Source of the DNA: Rheinheimera tangshanensis
GTDB taxonomy: Bacteria; Pseudomonadota; Gammaproteobacteria; Enterobacterales; Alteromonadaceae
Assembly: GCF_014645135.1 (NCBI RefSeq)
Contig: NZ_BMLH01000001.1
Span: forward strand, 248,001-312,000
DNA: 64,000 nt
Reading direction: 5' to 3'
Shown here: positions 7,638 to 13,844 of the stretch, piece by piece
Layout: each line of letters starts with the position of its first letter
How positions within the stretch are numbered: position 1 is the stretch's first letter
Made by a program: the position numbers and the translations under genes
Notes under the pieces: generated by a model
What the model was told of the DNA's origin: nothing
Database searches by the model: none
What the model saw: the letters and a program-made list of their open reading frames with translations, nothing else

Positions 7638-8045
7638 CGCATTTCGGTAATGCCCTCGGATTACAGCGATTGAATCGACGGGCTCTCCGCCAAAACGTAC
7701 TGCTTTACTCTCTAGCGTGGAAAACTTTGCCTGAAGAGACCTTGGAATCTCTGTCGTTAAGCTCGCGACAACGAGTGATGACGCAAGGTCAAGGGCGCAA
7801 TTGAAATTATCGAAATCTTCTTCTGACTCAGCCAAATCAACAACAGCAGACAGCAAGGAGAACGCCAAATATGGCTCGATCTGTTGCTCAAGATCGCTGA
7901 AAAGACCAACAGTCATTTCTTCTTCGTGGGCGTAGGTTTTCCCCCAACCAGAGACGCGAGCACGGAAGAGTGCCTTTAGCTCTTCTGGATTTCCTTCCAG
8001 AGCTTCCTGAAGGTGTTCTTTTCCGAGGTCGAGGACGCTGCTCAT
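7632..8045 (-). CDS. Hypothetical acidic protein, cassette 5
   Basis: A 137-residue soluble, acidic, probably all-helical protein starting at ATG 8045 and ending inside its own attC. It has no signal peptide or membrane segment. The central part is rich in D/E (DLAESEEDFDNFN), followed by hydrophobic helices. The layout recalls small immunity-type proteins, but I do not recognise a family. Confidence 0.62.
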   Translation of the reverse strand: MSSVLDLGKEHLQEALEGNPEELKALFRARVSGWGKTYAHEEEMTVGLFSDLEQQIEPYLAFSLLSAVVDLAESEEDFDNFNCALDLASSLVVASLTTEIPRSLQAKFSTLESKAVRFGGEPVDSIAVIRGHYRNAL

Positions 8046-8053
8046 CTTTTGCG

Positions 8054-8152
8054 CTCTAACGCTGCCAGAACCGGCGAACTGAGCAACGCGAAGTGAGTCC
8101 AGTAAAAGGCGCGTTTCTTGCGCCTTTTACGTGGTTACTGGCCTTGTTAGGC
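8054..8152 (-). repeat. attC site of cassette 4
   Basis: Boxes CTCTAAC and GTTAGGC flank a 99-bp site with an inner stem AAAAGGCGC/GCGCCTTTT around TTTCTT. Confidence 0.85.
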
Positions 8153-8515
8153 ATTTGCCAGCTCCTTGATTTGAATTTCGACACATTCTCTTACCCATGG
8201 GGCATCGAGATCATAACCTGTGGCGTTTTTACCACTCCAGTTTACTCCAACTAGTAAACCATCTTTTGTTAAACCGGGAAGCCATTTATCTCTAAATTCA
8301 TCCCAAGATAATTCAACTGGCTCAAAGCCGTTGTAAGCTGGAACATTTTTAATTATCTTCTGGACTCGAGACAAAGTTGACCAAAATGGTTGAGATCTTT
8401 GTCCAGTTCGAGTTTTTGGCGCTGGATAACCGCCTTCATCCCTGATGGTCCAAACTTTCTTATTTTTTGCTACATCCTTATAAAAAGCATGCGCTTGTGA
8501 TGCAGACTGTCCCAT
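8147..8515 (-). CDS. DUF2750 family protein, cassette 4
   Basis: A 122-residue protein with the DUF2750 features: AFYKDVAKNKKVWTIRDEGG near the start, RSQPFWSTLSRVQKII in the middle, then LSWDEFRDKWLPGL and GLLVGVNWSG. The family is widespread, occurs both in chromosomes and in integron cassettes, and has no known function; it is cytosolic. The start is ATG 8515, 10 bases inside the cassette boundary set by the attC at 8525-8615. The stop overlaps the attC at 8054-8152. Confidence 0.85.
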   Translation of the reverse strand: MGQSASQAHAFYKDVAKNKKVWTIRDEGGYPAPKTRTGQRSQPFWSTLSRVQKIIKNVPAYNGFEPVELSWDEFRDKWLPGLTKDGLLVGVNWSGKNATGYDLDAPWVRECVEIQIKELANA

Positions 8516-8524
8516 GTTTTATAT

Positions 8525-8615
8525 GCCTAACGCCCAAATTTAGCGCGGAAAGCCGCGCAGCGGATTGACGTCGCAGCCAGCGCTTTTTGCTGGCGATAAA
8601 ATTTGTTTGTTATAC
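8525..8615 (-). repeat. attC site of cassette 3
   Basis: Boxes GCCTAAC and GTTATAC flank a hairpin-forming stretch containing CCCAAATTTAGCG on the left and CGATAAAATTTG on the right. Confidence 0.85.
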
Positions 8616-8626
8616 ATTCTCTGCCT

Positions 8627-8992
8627 CTACATCTTTTGCCAATGAACGGGGTAAATGCTTTTAAATACAATACTTTTGTAATCTTCAGGCTCTAACTCGC
8701 GCCTTTTTAGCATTGGGAAAAAGTATAAAGCTGCACAAAGTGAACATAGTAAATACAAACAAACCAGCAATAAAACCAACCCAAAACCAAAGATAGAAAA
8801 GACGAGTTGGTCGCTATACTCTTTTAACGGCACTTTTAGATCTATACCAAATACTGGTAGAGCTTTCATAAACAATATGTAGGCTAAAAATCCGCCAAGA
8901 ATACATCCTGTGCTACCTACTTTTGCAGCCTTATCATAAAAATAAGGCTTCAGGTTCAGTTGGCTTTTGATTGCTTTAATTAAAATAATCAT
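8627..8992 (-). CDS. Small membrane protein, integron cassette 3
   Basis: About 121 residues from the ATG at 8992. An upstream in-frame ATG at 9022 lies inside the attC of cassette 2 and is less likely. Two long membrane segments (about residues 28-50 and 68-100) are separated by a short polar loop, with basic residues before the first (KAIKSQLNLKPYFYDKAAK) and a KRRELEPEDYK tail. I recognise no family. Confidence 0.6.
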   Translation of the reverse strand: MIILIKAIKSQLNLKPYFYDKAAKVGSTGCILGGFLAYILFMKALPVFGIDLKVPLKEYSDQLVFSIFGFGLVLLLVCLYLLCSLCAALYFFPMLKRRELEPEDYKSIVFKSIYPVHWQKM

Positions 8993-9004
8993 TACCTCGA
9001 GAAT

Positions 9005-9081
9005 GTATAACGCCCGCCACAAACGCGAGCAACGTGTTGCGAGTCGAGCCGCGAAGCGGCGTTTGGTGGCGCTTGTTATGA
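9005..9081 (-). repeat. attC site of cassette 2
   Basis: Boxes GTATAAC and GTTATGA flank a VCR-like core (GCGAGCAACGTGTTGCGAG) and the arms CGCCACAAACG/CGTTTGGTGGCG. It belongs to the same subfamily as 5401-5478 and 5921-5998. Confidence 0.9.
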
Positions 9082-9390
9082 GGTGCTAGCACGCAGTTGG
9101 TTAATAACTTGCTGTAGTGTAAATTGACTAGCTCCGTAATCACTGATTGCTCCTTGCTCATTTAGCTCAGTTATTTCAAACCCTTCTTCGATGTCTTCGT
9201 AGAAGATAATGGTTGCGCCTACTTTTGCAACTACAAAGCCGGATTCTGTGTTACCCCAGCGTTCTATTTTTACTGATTCGAGAGGTACTCTGATCTTGTT
9301 AAAGTAGGCGAGCTCTTCATCACTAATGTCTTTACATTGAGATGCAATTTCGTTTTCGAGCGCATCTTTTGAAATTGGCATCCAGCTCAT
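9076..9390 (-). CDS. Hypothetical soluble protein, cassette 2
   Basis: A 104-residue acidic protein starting at ATG 9390. It has no membrane segment or signal peptide. Alternating strands such as SGFVVAKVGATIIFYED suggest a small alpha/beta fold. It ends inside its own attC. I have no family call; an immunity or nuclease-inhibitor role is only a guess. Confidence 0.6.
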   Translation of the reverse strand: MSWMPISKDALENEIASQCKDISDEELAYFNKIRVPLESVKIERWGNTESGFVVAKVGATIIFYEDIEEGFEITELNEQGAISDYGASQFTLQQVINQLRASTS

Positions 9391-9396
9391 ATAGCC

Positions 9397-9481
9397 TCAT
9401 AACGCAAAGCACACGGGTGACGACCGCGCAGCGGTTGGCATCCCAGCGGCCACAGGCCGCGAGTGATGCGCCTTGTTAGGG
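9397..9481 (-). repeat. attC site of cassette 1
   Basis: Boxes TCATAAC and GTTAGGG flank an 85-bp imperfect hairpin (CAAAGCACACGGGTG on the left, GAGTGATGCGCCTTG on the right, inner GCGGCCACAGGCCGC). Confidence 0.87.
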
Positions 9482-9486
9482 CTAAT

Positions 9487-9741
9487 TTACTTTTTGCTAA
9501 GTTCATCAAGCTTCCGGTGAATGATATTTAGCTGCAAGTCAATTTGTTGATTATTAATATGTTTTAAATGCATTGATCGCTCTAATGCGTAAAGAATGTA
9601 GCCAATAACAACATACAAGCCGAACTCAAAATACATAATCAATAAAACTGCGACTGCGATTTTTACCGCAGACCAGAGCGCTATGGAAAAGAACTTTACA
9701 TCCAATAGCCTTTTTATTTGCTGTTCCTGTTCACTGAACAT
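9487..9741 (-). CDS. Small membrane protein, integron cassette 1
   Basis: An 84-residue protein encoded by the cassette next to attI, the position of the most recently inserted and best transcribed cassette. One long hydrophobic stretch (about 18-50) is followed by a polar helical tail (HLKHINNQQIDLQLNIIHRKLDELSKK region) that could form a coiled coil. The start is ATG 9741. I recognise no family. Confidence 0.62.
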   Translation of the reverse strand: MFSEQEQQIKRLLDVKFFSIALWSAVKIAVAVLLIMYFEFGLYVVIGYILYALERSMHLKHINNQQIDLQLNIIHRKLDELSKK

Positions 9742-9753
9742 AAGTTTCGATTA

Positions 9754-10027
9754 GCCCTAACATTTGTATATTGTGCTGGCACGATTTGCCTGGTTCTACC
9801 AGTTGACGTGCTGCGGTTAATTATTTGATTCACATAGTGTTTTTGTTAAAAGGTTTATCCACGTGCAAGGTAAATCGTGCTGGCACATTATTCCCTTTTG
9901 GAGGCCTGTTATTTATTTGCTCAGTGATCCTAAGCCTCTAAATTAGATTGTTTTTCCTTCTTCAGCAACAAATAACTGTGCCTGCCTATCAGCGAAAGCG
10001 TGCTTGATTTTGGGAAAAAACAAATAA
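9754..10027. other. attI site and integrase-cassette intergenic region
   Basis: The array begins at GCCCTAAC (9754-9761), which on the - strand reads GTTAGGGC, the integrase crossover box. The following 266 bp up to the integrase promoter hold no gene. They contain an inverted repeat (9773-9787 and 9872-9886) and a TTGATT (10004-10009) that could be the -35 box of the integrase promoter. A cassette promoter reading leftward is expected here but I could not place it with confidence. Confidence 0.75.
9773..9886. repeat. Inverted repeat in the attI region
   Basis: GTGCTGGCACGATTT at 9773-9787 and AAATCGTGCTGGCAC at 9872-9886 are inverted copies with 13 of 15 matches, separated by 84 bp. Each half includes the near-palindrome GTGCTGGCAC. 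They may be accessory integrase- or regulator-binding sites. Confidence 0.65.
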
Positions 10028-10047
10028 TACTGTATATAAATACATGA
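10028..10047 (+). promoter_or_regulatory. LexA (SOS) box upstream of intI
   Basis: TACTGTATATAAATACATGA differs from the gammaproteobacterial LexA consensus core CTGT-N8-ACAG by one base (ACAT). It ends 16 bases before the integrase ATG and overlaps the likely -10 region. SOS control of integron integrases is established for Vibrio and class 1 integrons. Confidence 0.8.
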
Positions 10048-10063
10048 GGTGGTGGGCTTCGAA

Positions 10064-11074
10064 ATGGCTAAAAGTGCTTTTTTACAAGCTGTATCTGAAG
10101 ACATTAGGTTAAGGGGCTACAGTATTCGTACAGAGCATTCCTACTTGTATTGGATAAAAAGTTTTATTTTGTACCATCAGAAAAAGCATCCACAACAGAT
10201 GGGGGCTGATGAAGTTAAAGCTTTTTTAAGCTGGTTGGCGAATCAGCGCCATGTTGCCGTTAATACTCAAAAAGTAGCCTTAAATGCGTTAGTTTTTTTG
10301 TACCACAAGTTTTTGAAAATAGAGTTGGGTGAGCTGGGGTTTACTCATGCGACGAAACAGCGCAGCTTGCCTGTCGTATTATCTGTTAGTGAAGTCGCTG
10401 CACTGCTACCCCATCTGAAAGGGATCTCTGCACTCGTCGTGTCTTTGTTATATGGCAGCGGGTTAAGAGTTTCGGAGTGTTTACGTTTGCGTGTGCAAGA
10501 TATTGATCTGGAGCACTTGTCTATTACGGTCAGGGACGGTAAAGGCAAAAAAGACAGGCAAACTTTGTTGAGTAGTAGTCTGGTAACGGCACTCAAGCAA
10601 CAGATAACACGAGCTTTGGCGTTGCAGCAGCAAGATAATTTGCGGGGTATTGGTCCGTCCTTACCTTTTGCATTGGGGCGTAAGTACCCTTCGGCGTATC
10701 GGCAAGCGGGTTGGATGTTTTTGTTTCCTTCAACCAGTCTCTGTGCACACCCACTGACTGGGGTACTTTGCAGGCATCATTTGCATGATAGTGTGGTCAG
10801 AAAGGCGTTGCAACCAGCTGTGGTCGCCTGCGGTATTCGTAAAAAGGTGAATTGCCATACCTTTCGCCATTCGTTTGCCACCCATTTGTTGCAATCGGGT
10901 TATGACATTCGTACCGTACAGGAATTGCTGGGTCATAACGATGTGGCAACCACTCAAATTTATACTCATGTGATTGGTCAGCACTACGCAGGTACTGTAA
11001 GTCCATTGGATAAGTTGTTTAACCCACCAGAATTGAAAGAACCTCTGTGTATTTATGGCAGCAGCGCTGCATAA
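10064..11074 (+). CDS. intI: Integron integrase (IntI-type tyrosine recombinase)
   Basis: 336 residues from the ATG at 10064, chosen over the GTG at 10049 because GAGGTGG lies 11 bases upstream. The enzyme recombines attI with folded single-stranded attC sites. The catalytic residues are all present: R135 (GSGLRVSE), H265 and R268 (HTFRHSF), H291 (LLGHND) and Y300 (QIYTHV). The IntI-specific insertion is visible at about 195-225 (LGRKYPSAYRQAGW). The gene is intact and diverges from the array, so the integron can be active. A LexA box in the promoter points to SOS induction. Confidence 0.96.
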   Translation: MAKSAFLQAVSEDIRLRGYSIRTEHSYLYWIKSFILYHQKKHPQQMGADEVKAFLSWLANQRHVAVNTQKVALNALVFLYHKFLKIELGELGFTHATKQRSLPVVLSVSEVAALLPHLKGISALVVSLLYGSGLRVSECLRLRVQDIDLEHLSITVRDGKGKKDRQTLLSSSLVTALKQQITRALALQQQDNLRGIGPSLPFALGRKYPSAYRQAGWMFLFPSTSLCAHPLTGVLCRHHLHDSVVRKALQPAVVACGIRKKVNCHTFRHSFATHLLQSGYDIRTVQELLGHNDVATTQIYTHVIGQHYAGTVSPLDKLFNPPELKEPLCIYGSSAA

Positions 11075-11103
11075 AAAAACAGCTAAAGCACAAGCTTTAG
11101 CTG
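11073..11103 (-). terminator. Intrinsic terminator for the MetX-like hydrolase gene
   Basis: A perfect 10-bp stem (11080-11089 with 11094-11103, loop ACAA). On the - strand it is followed by a run of T, so it ends transcription of the gene stopping at 11156. It directly abuts the intI stop codon. Confidence 0.82.
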
Positions 11104-11155
11104 AACCAGAGGAAGGCAACCTCTAAAGGGTGGATAGAACCAGTGATGGAAGAAT

Positions 11156-12307
11156 TTACTGAGCTAAAAACTGCCGGATTTGTTCTGCTTTGCTTTGAAT
11201 ATTCAAAAGCCCGTCTAAATGCCCCGCCTGACCCGCAATCTCTTCGTAGCCAGCATCCTGCATCTGCGCTTTGCTGTGTTTGGCCATAGCTGGTGTCAGT
11301 AATAAATCACCTGTTGCTGGCAGCCACAGGGTTTTGGCTTTTACACCGCTCAATTTTTGTTGCCAGTTATCCCCCATACCGGCGCGCCATAACTGTGAGG
11401 CGCGCACTAAATACAACAATGAATTGGCATCCATGTGGGCAGAGCGCTGTTTTGCTGCGTTCATCAGTTGGCTCCAGGCTGGTAGTTCGGCCTGAATAGC
11501 CAGATGAATGGCCTTGTCCAAAGCTGGCGCTGGGTAGCTTTGATTAAATAAATCCGGGTGCAATGCATCCTGTATGACATAAGCCAAAGCCCGGGTTAAG
11601 CCTGCAGGTTGCTGAGTGAGCGGATAAGCGCCTTTATTCCAGGCCGGGTCTTGTTTGATTGGCTGAGCCCAACGTTCTAAGCGCACTGCATTAAAACTGT
11701 CGATATAAGCTGTGCCTATCACGGGCATTAAGCGCTCGACTTTTTCCGGATAACTCACCGCCCATTCAATCGCCTGAAAGGAACCCATTGAAGGGCCAAT
11801 GACCGCATAGAGTTTTTCAATGCCAAGTCGGTCCAGCAGGGCTTTTTGCACTTCAACAAAGTCGCGAATGGTAACCACAGGAAAAGTTAAACCATAGGGT
11901 TTGCCTGTATCCGGATTGACACTGGCAGGGCCAGTGGTAATCACATCAGGCGAAAAGGCATTTAAATTGACTAAGCTGTCGACGCTCAGCACATAAAATT
12001 GGTTAGTGTCTATGGCTTTACCCGGGCCAATAATACTGTCCCAGTAACCTGCTGCTGCATCTGTAGTGCGGTATTTGCCTGCGGCATGCGAAGTGCCGGA
12101 AAAATAATGGGTGATTAAAATGACATTGGATTTGTCGGCATTGAGGCTGCCATAAGCTTCCCAGCCGACTTTCACCTGCTTTAACACCACACCACTTTGA
12201 GTGGTAAAGTGCGCCAGTTCCAGTTGCTGCTTTTGTACTAAAGGCAGCTCTGACGCCTGAACAAGGCTGCTGAATAGCAGCATAAAACCAAGCCATAGTT
12301 TCATCAT
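11156..12307 (-). CDS. Secreted MetX-like alpha/beta hydrolase
   Basis: 383 residues with an N-terminal signal peptide (WLGFMLLFSSLVQASE), so the protein is periplasmic or secreted. The body belongs to the homoserine-acetyltransferase (MetX) superfamily of alpha/beta hydrolases. The nucleophile elbow is GPSMGSFQA (Ser), a GPGKAIDTNQFYVL segment precedes it, and the C-terminal His is in GQAGHLDG. Biosynthetic MetX is cytoplasmic, so a role in methionine synthesis is unlikely. It starts 25 bp downstream of the GntP permease gene and is probably co-transcribed with it. I infer an esterase or acyl-hydrolase role supplying substrate to the locus, possibly short hydroxyacid esters; this is untested. 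Confidence 0.8.
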   Translation of the reverse strand: MMKLWLGFMLLFSSLVQASELPLVQKQQLELAHFTTQSGVVLKQVKVGWEAYGSLNADKSNVILITHYFSGTSHAAGKYRTTDAAAGYWDSIIGPGKAIDTNQFYVLSVDSLVNLNAFSPDVITTGPASVNPDTGKPYGLTFPVVTIRDFVEVQKALLDRLGIEKLYAVIGPSMGSFQAIEWAVSYPEKVERLMPVIGTAYIDSFNAVRLERWAQPIKQDPAWNKGAYPLTQQPAGLTRALAYVIQDALHPDLFNQSYPAPALDKAIHLAIQAELPAWSQLMNAAKQRSAHMDANSLLYLVRASQLWRAGMGDNWQQKLSGVKAKTLWLPATGDLLLTPAMAKHSKAQMQDAGYEEIAGQAGHLDGLLNIQSKAEQIRQFLAQ

Positions 12308-12331
12308 AAATCCTTTCGGTAAACCTTTTAA

Positions 12332-13633
12332 TCACAGCCATTGGAACAGGAAAATAGCCAGCATCACGCCCAAAGTCGGCACCACTACTGTCACCGCAGC
12401 CACAGGCCAATAGGCATTCTGATGACTTTCACCACAGATAGCACGAATAGTAGTCACCACATAACCATTGTGCGGCAATGAGTCTAAAGCACCGGATGAA
12501 ATTGCGACCACGCGGTGTAACTGCTCTGCGTCCACACCACGTTCTAAATACACTGGTGCAATTTCTGGCAAGGCTATGGCCTGACCACCCGAGGCTGACC
12601 CTGTTAAACCCGCTATCACACTAACAGCAACAGCTGCACCTATCAGCTCGGAACCCGGTAAATGTGTCATGGTTTCGACCACAGCGGTAAAAGCAGGTGT
12701 TAGCTTAGCGACTGAACCAAAACCTACCACGGCTGCAGTATTGCCTATGGCAATTAAGGCCCCGGTGGCGCCTTGATCCAGAGTCTGGCCCAAAGAGGTT
12801 AAGAACTTGCGGTTCAGCAAATATAAAGTAGTAACACCCCCTGTCAGCGCCACTATCAACGCCGCTTGCTGCATGGAGTCATGCAATAAATACGACAACA
12901 GCAGTACCACCAGCAAAGGCAAAATACCCATCAGTGGATGCGGCAGGGCTTTGTCGCCTACCACTGGGTCAGCGTCACGGCCTTCAAACATTTCGCCTTT
13001 GGCCATGGCAGTTTTGATCATCTTCATCAGCCAGCAATAACCCACTATGGCCATAAAAATCGCCACTATAATGCTGACTTCCCAGCCGGCATAAGGGCTG
13101 GTGCCGAGGTATTGAATAGGGATCCAGTTTTGTATTTCAGGTGAACCTGCTGAGGTCATAGTAAAAGTCACTGAACCTAAACCTAAAGCAGCCGGAATAA
13201 AACGCCTTGGCAGGTTGGCGTCTTTAAATAAACTCACCGCCATAGGGTAAGCGGAAAATGCTACGACAAAAATGCTGACGCCACCGTAAGTCAGCACAGC
13301 GCAAGCTAAAACCACAGCCAGCACAGCGCGTTGTTTACCTATACGTTTGACGATAGCCAGGGCCACAGCGTCGGCAGCGCCTGTATGCTCCATCAGTTTG
13401 CCAAACAAAGCGCCGAGTAAAAACATTAAAAACCAGCTGGAAACAAAACCGGCAAAACCTGACATATAACCTTGTACAAAATTAGCCGGGTTATCGGCCA
13501 GCCAAAATGGGATGCCATTGAATAAAGCCACAAATAAAGCGCACAGTGGCGCCAGAATAAACAGGTTTACCCCGCGCATGGTCAGCACTATCAGTAACAC
13601 CAACCCCGCCAACAGACCAAATAAACTCAGCAT
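12332..13633 (-). CDS. GntP-family organic-acid permease
   Basis: 433 residues, about a dozen membrane segments and GntP-family features (YGGVSIFVVAFSAYPMA, a TSAGSPEIQNWIP loop, a GSASGGQAIALPE motif and SSGALDSLPHNGYV near the C-terminus). GntP proteins carry gluconate and related hydroxyacids; several relatives transport D-3-hydroxybutyrate. 3-Hydroxybutyrate is favoured here because the dehydrogenase gene at 23215-23967 shares a promoter motif with this gene. It is first in a two-gene operon with the secreted hydrolase and diverges from a TonB receptor gene. Confidence 0.87.
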   Translation of the reverse strand: MLSLFGLLAGLVLLIVLTMRGVNLFILAPLCALFVALFNGIPFWLADNPANFVQGYMSGFAGFVSSWFLMFLLGALFGKLMEHTGAADAVALAIVKRIGKQRAVLAVVLACAVLTYGGVSIFVVAFSAYPMAVSLFKDANLPRRFIPAALGLGSVTFTMTSAGSPEIQNWIPIQYLGTSPYAGWEVSIIVAIFMAIVGYCWLMKMIKTAMAKGEMFEGRDADPVVGDKALPHPLMGILPLLVVLLLSYLLHDSMQQAALIVALTGGVTTLYLLNRKFLTSLGQTLDQGATGALIAIGNTAAVVGFGSVAKLTPAFTAVVETMTHLPGSELIGAAVAVSVIAGLTGSASGGQAIALPEIAPVYLERGVDAEQLHRVVAISSGALDSLPHNGYVVTTIRAICGESHQNAYWPVAAVTVVVPTLGVMLAIFLFQWL

Positions 13634-13686
13634 AGAAACAACCTTGTGTTTTTTCTTTAGTCTGGTTGAAAGCCGGGTGGCAAACC

Positions 13687-13703
13687 ATAGTACTAAGGTA
13701 CAG
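13687..13703. promoter_or_regulatory. 17-bp motif copy 1, 54 bp upstream of the GntP gene
   Basis: ATAGTACTAAGGTACAG, identical to the copy at 13769-13785 and close to the copy at 24033-24049. The partly palindromic GTAC...GTAC core suggests an operator for a dimeric regulator. Confidence 0.65.
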
Positions 13704-13768
13704 TCTTATCGCTTGATGTTAATGTAATCCTTTTATTTTCATGTGCTTATCTGTAGTTTGTGCTGGGT

Positions 13769-13785
13769 ATAGTACTAAGGTACAG
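13769..13785. promoter_or_regulatory. 17-bp motif copy 2, 60 bp upstream of the TonB receptor gene
   Basis: An exact repeat of 13687-13703, in the same orientation, 82 bp away. The two copies sit at nearly equal distances from the two divergent start codons, as expected if each serves one promoter. Confidence 0.65.
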
Positions 13786-13844
13786 CTTAACATTTCGACA
13801 GGACAGCCTAGAGTGGTACTGGACAAGTTAGCAGGAGAAGCCAG

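Larger units (their letters stand above)
3432..11074. mobile_element. Sedentary chromosomal integron (intI plus 13-cassette array)
   Basis: An integron integrase gene on the + strand faces away from an array of small genes that all read on the - strand. Each gene but the last is followed by a hairpin-forming site bounded by AAC and GTT boxes. Twelve such attC sites can be placed between 3846 and 9481, and an attI junction lies at 9754-9761. Cassette genes start just inside the boundary and often end within the attC of their own cassette, the packing normal for integrons. There is no transposon, IS or resistance gene, which argues for a chromosomal rather than a mobile integron. Confidence 0.93.

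Noticed and set aside
10064-11074. Phage or genomic-island integrase
   Set aside because: The IntI-specific insertion near residues 195-225 and the adjacent attC array identify an integron integrase.
11156-12307. metX of methionine biosynthesis
   Set aside because: A clear signal peptide and the permease partner make a cytoplasmic biosynthetic role unlikely.
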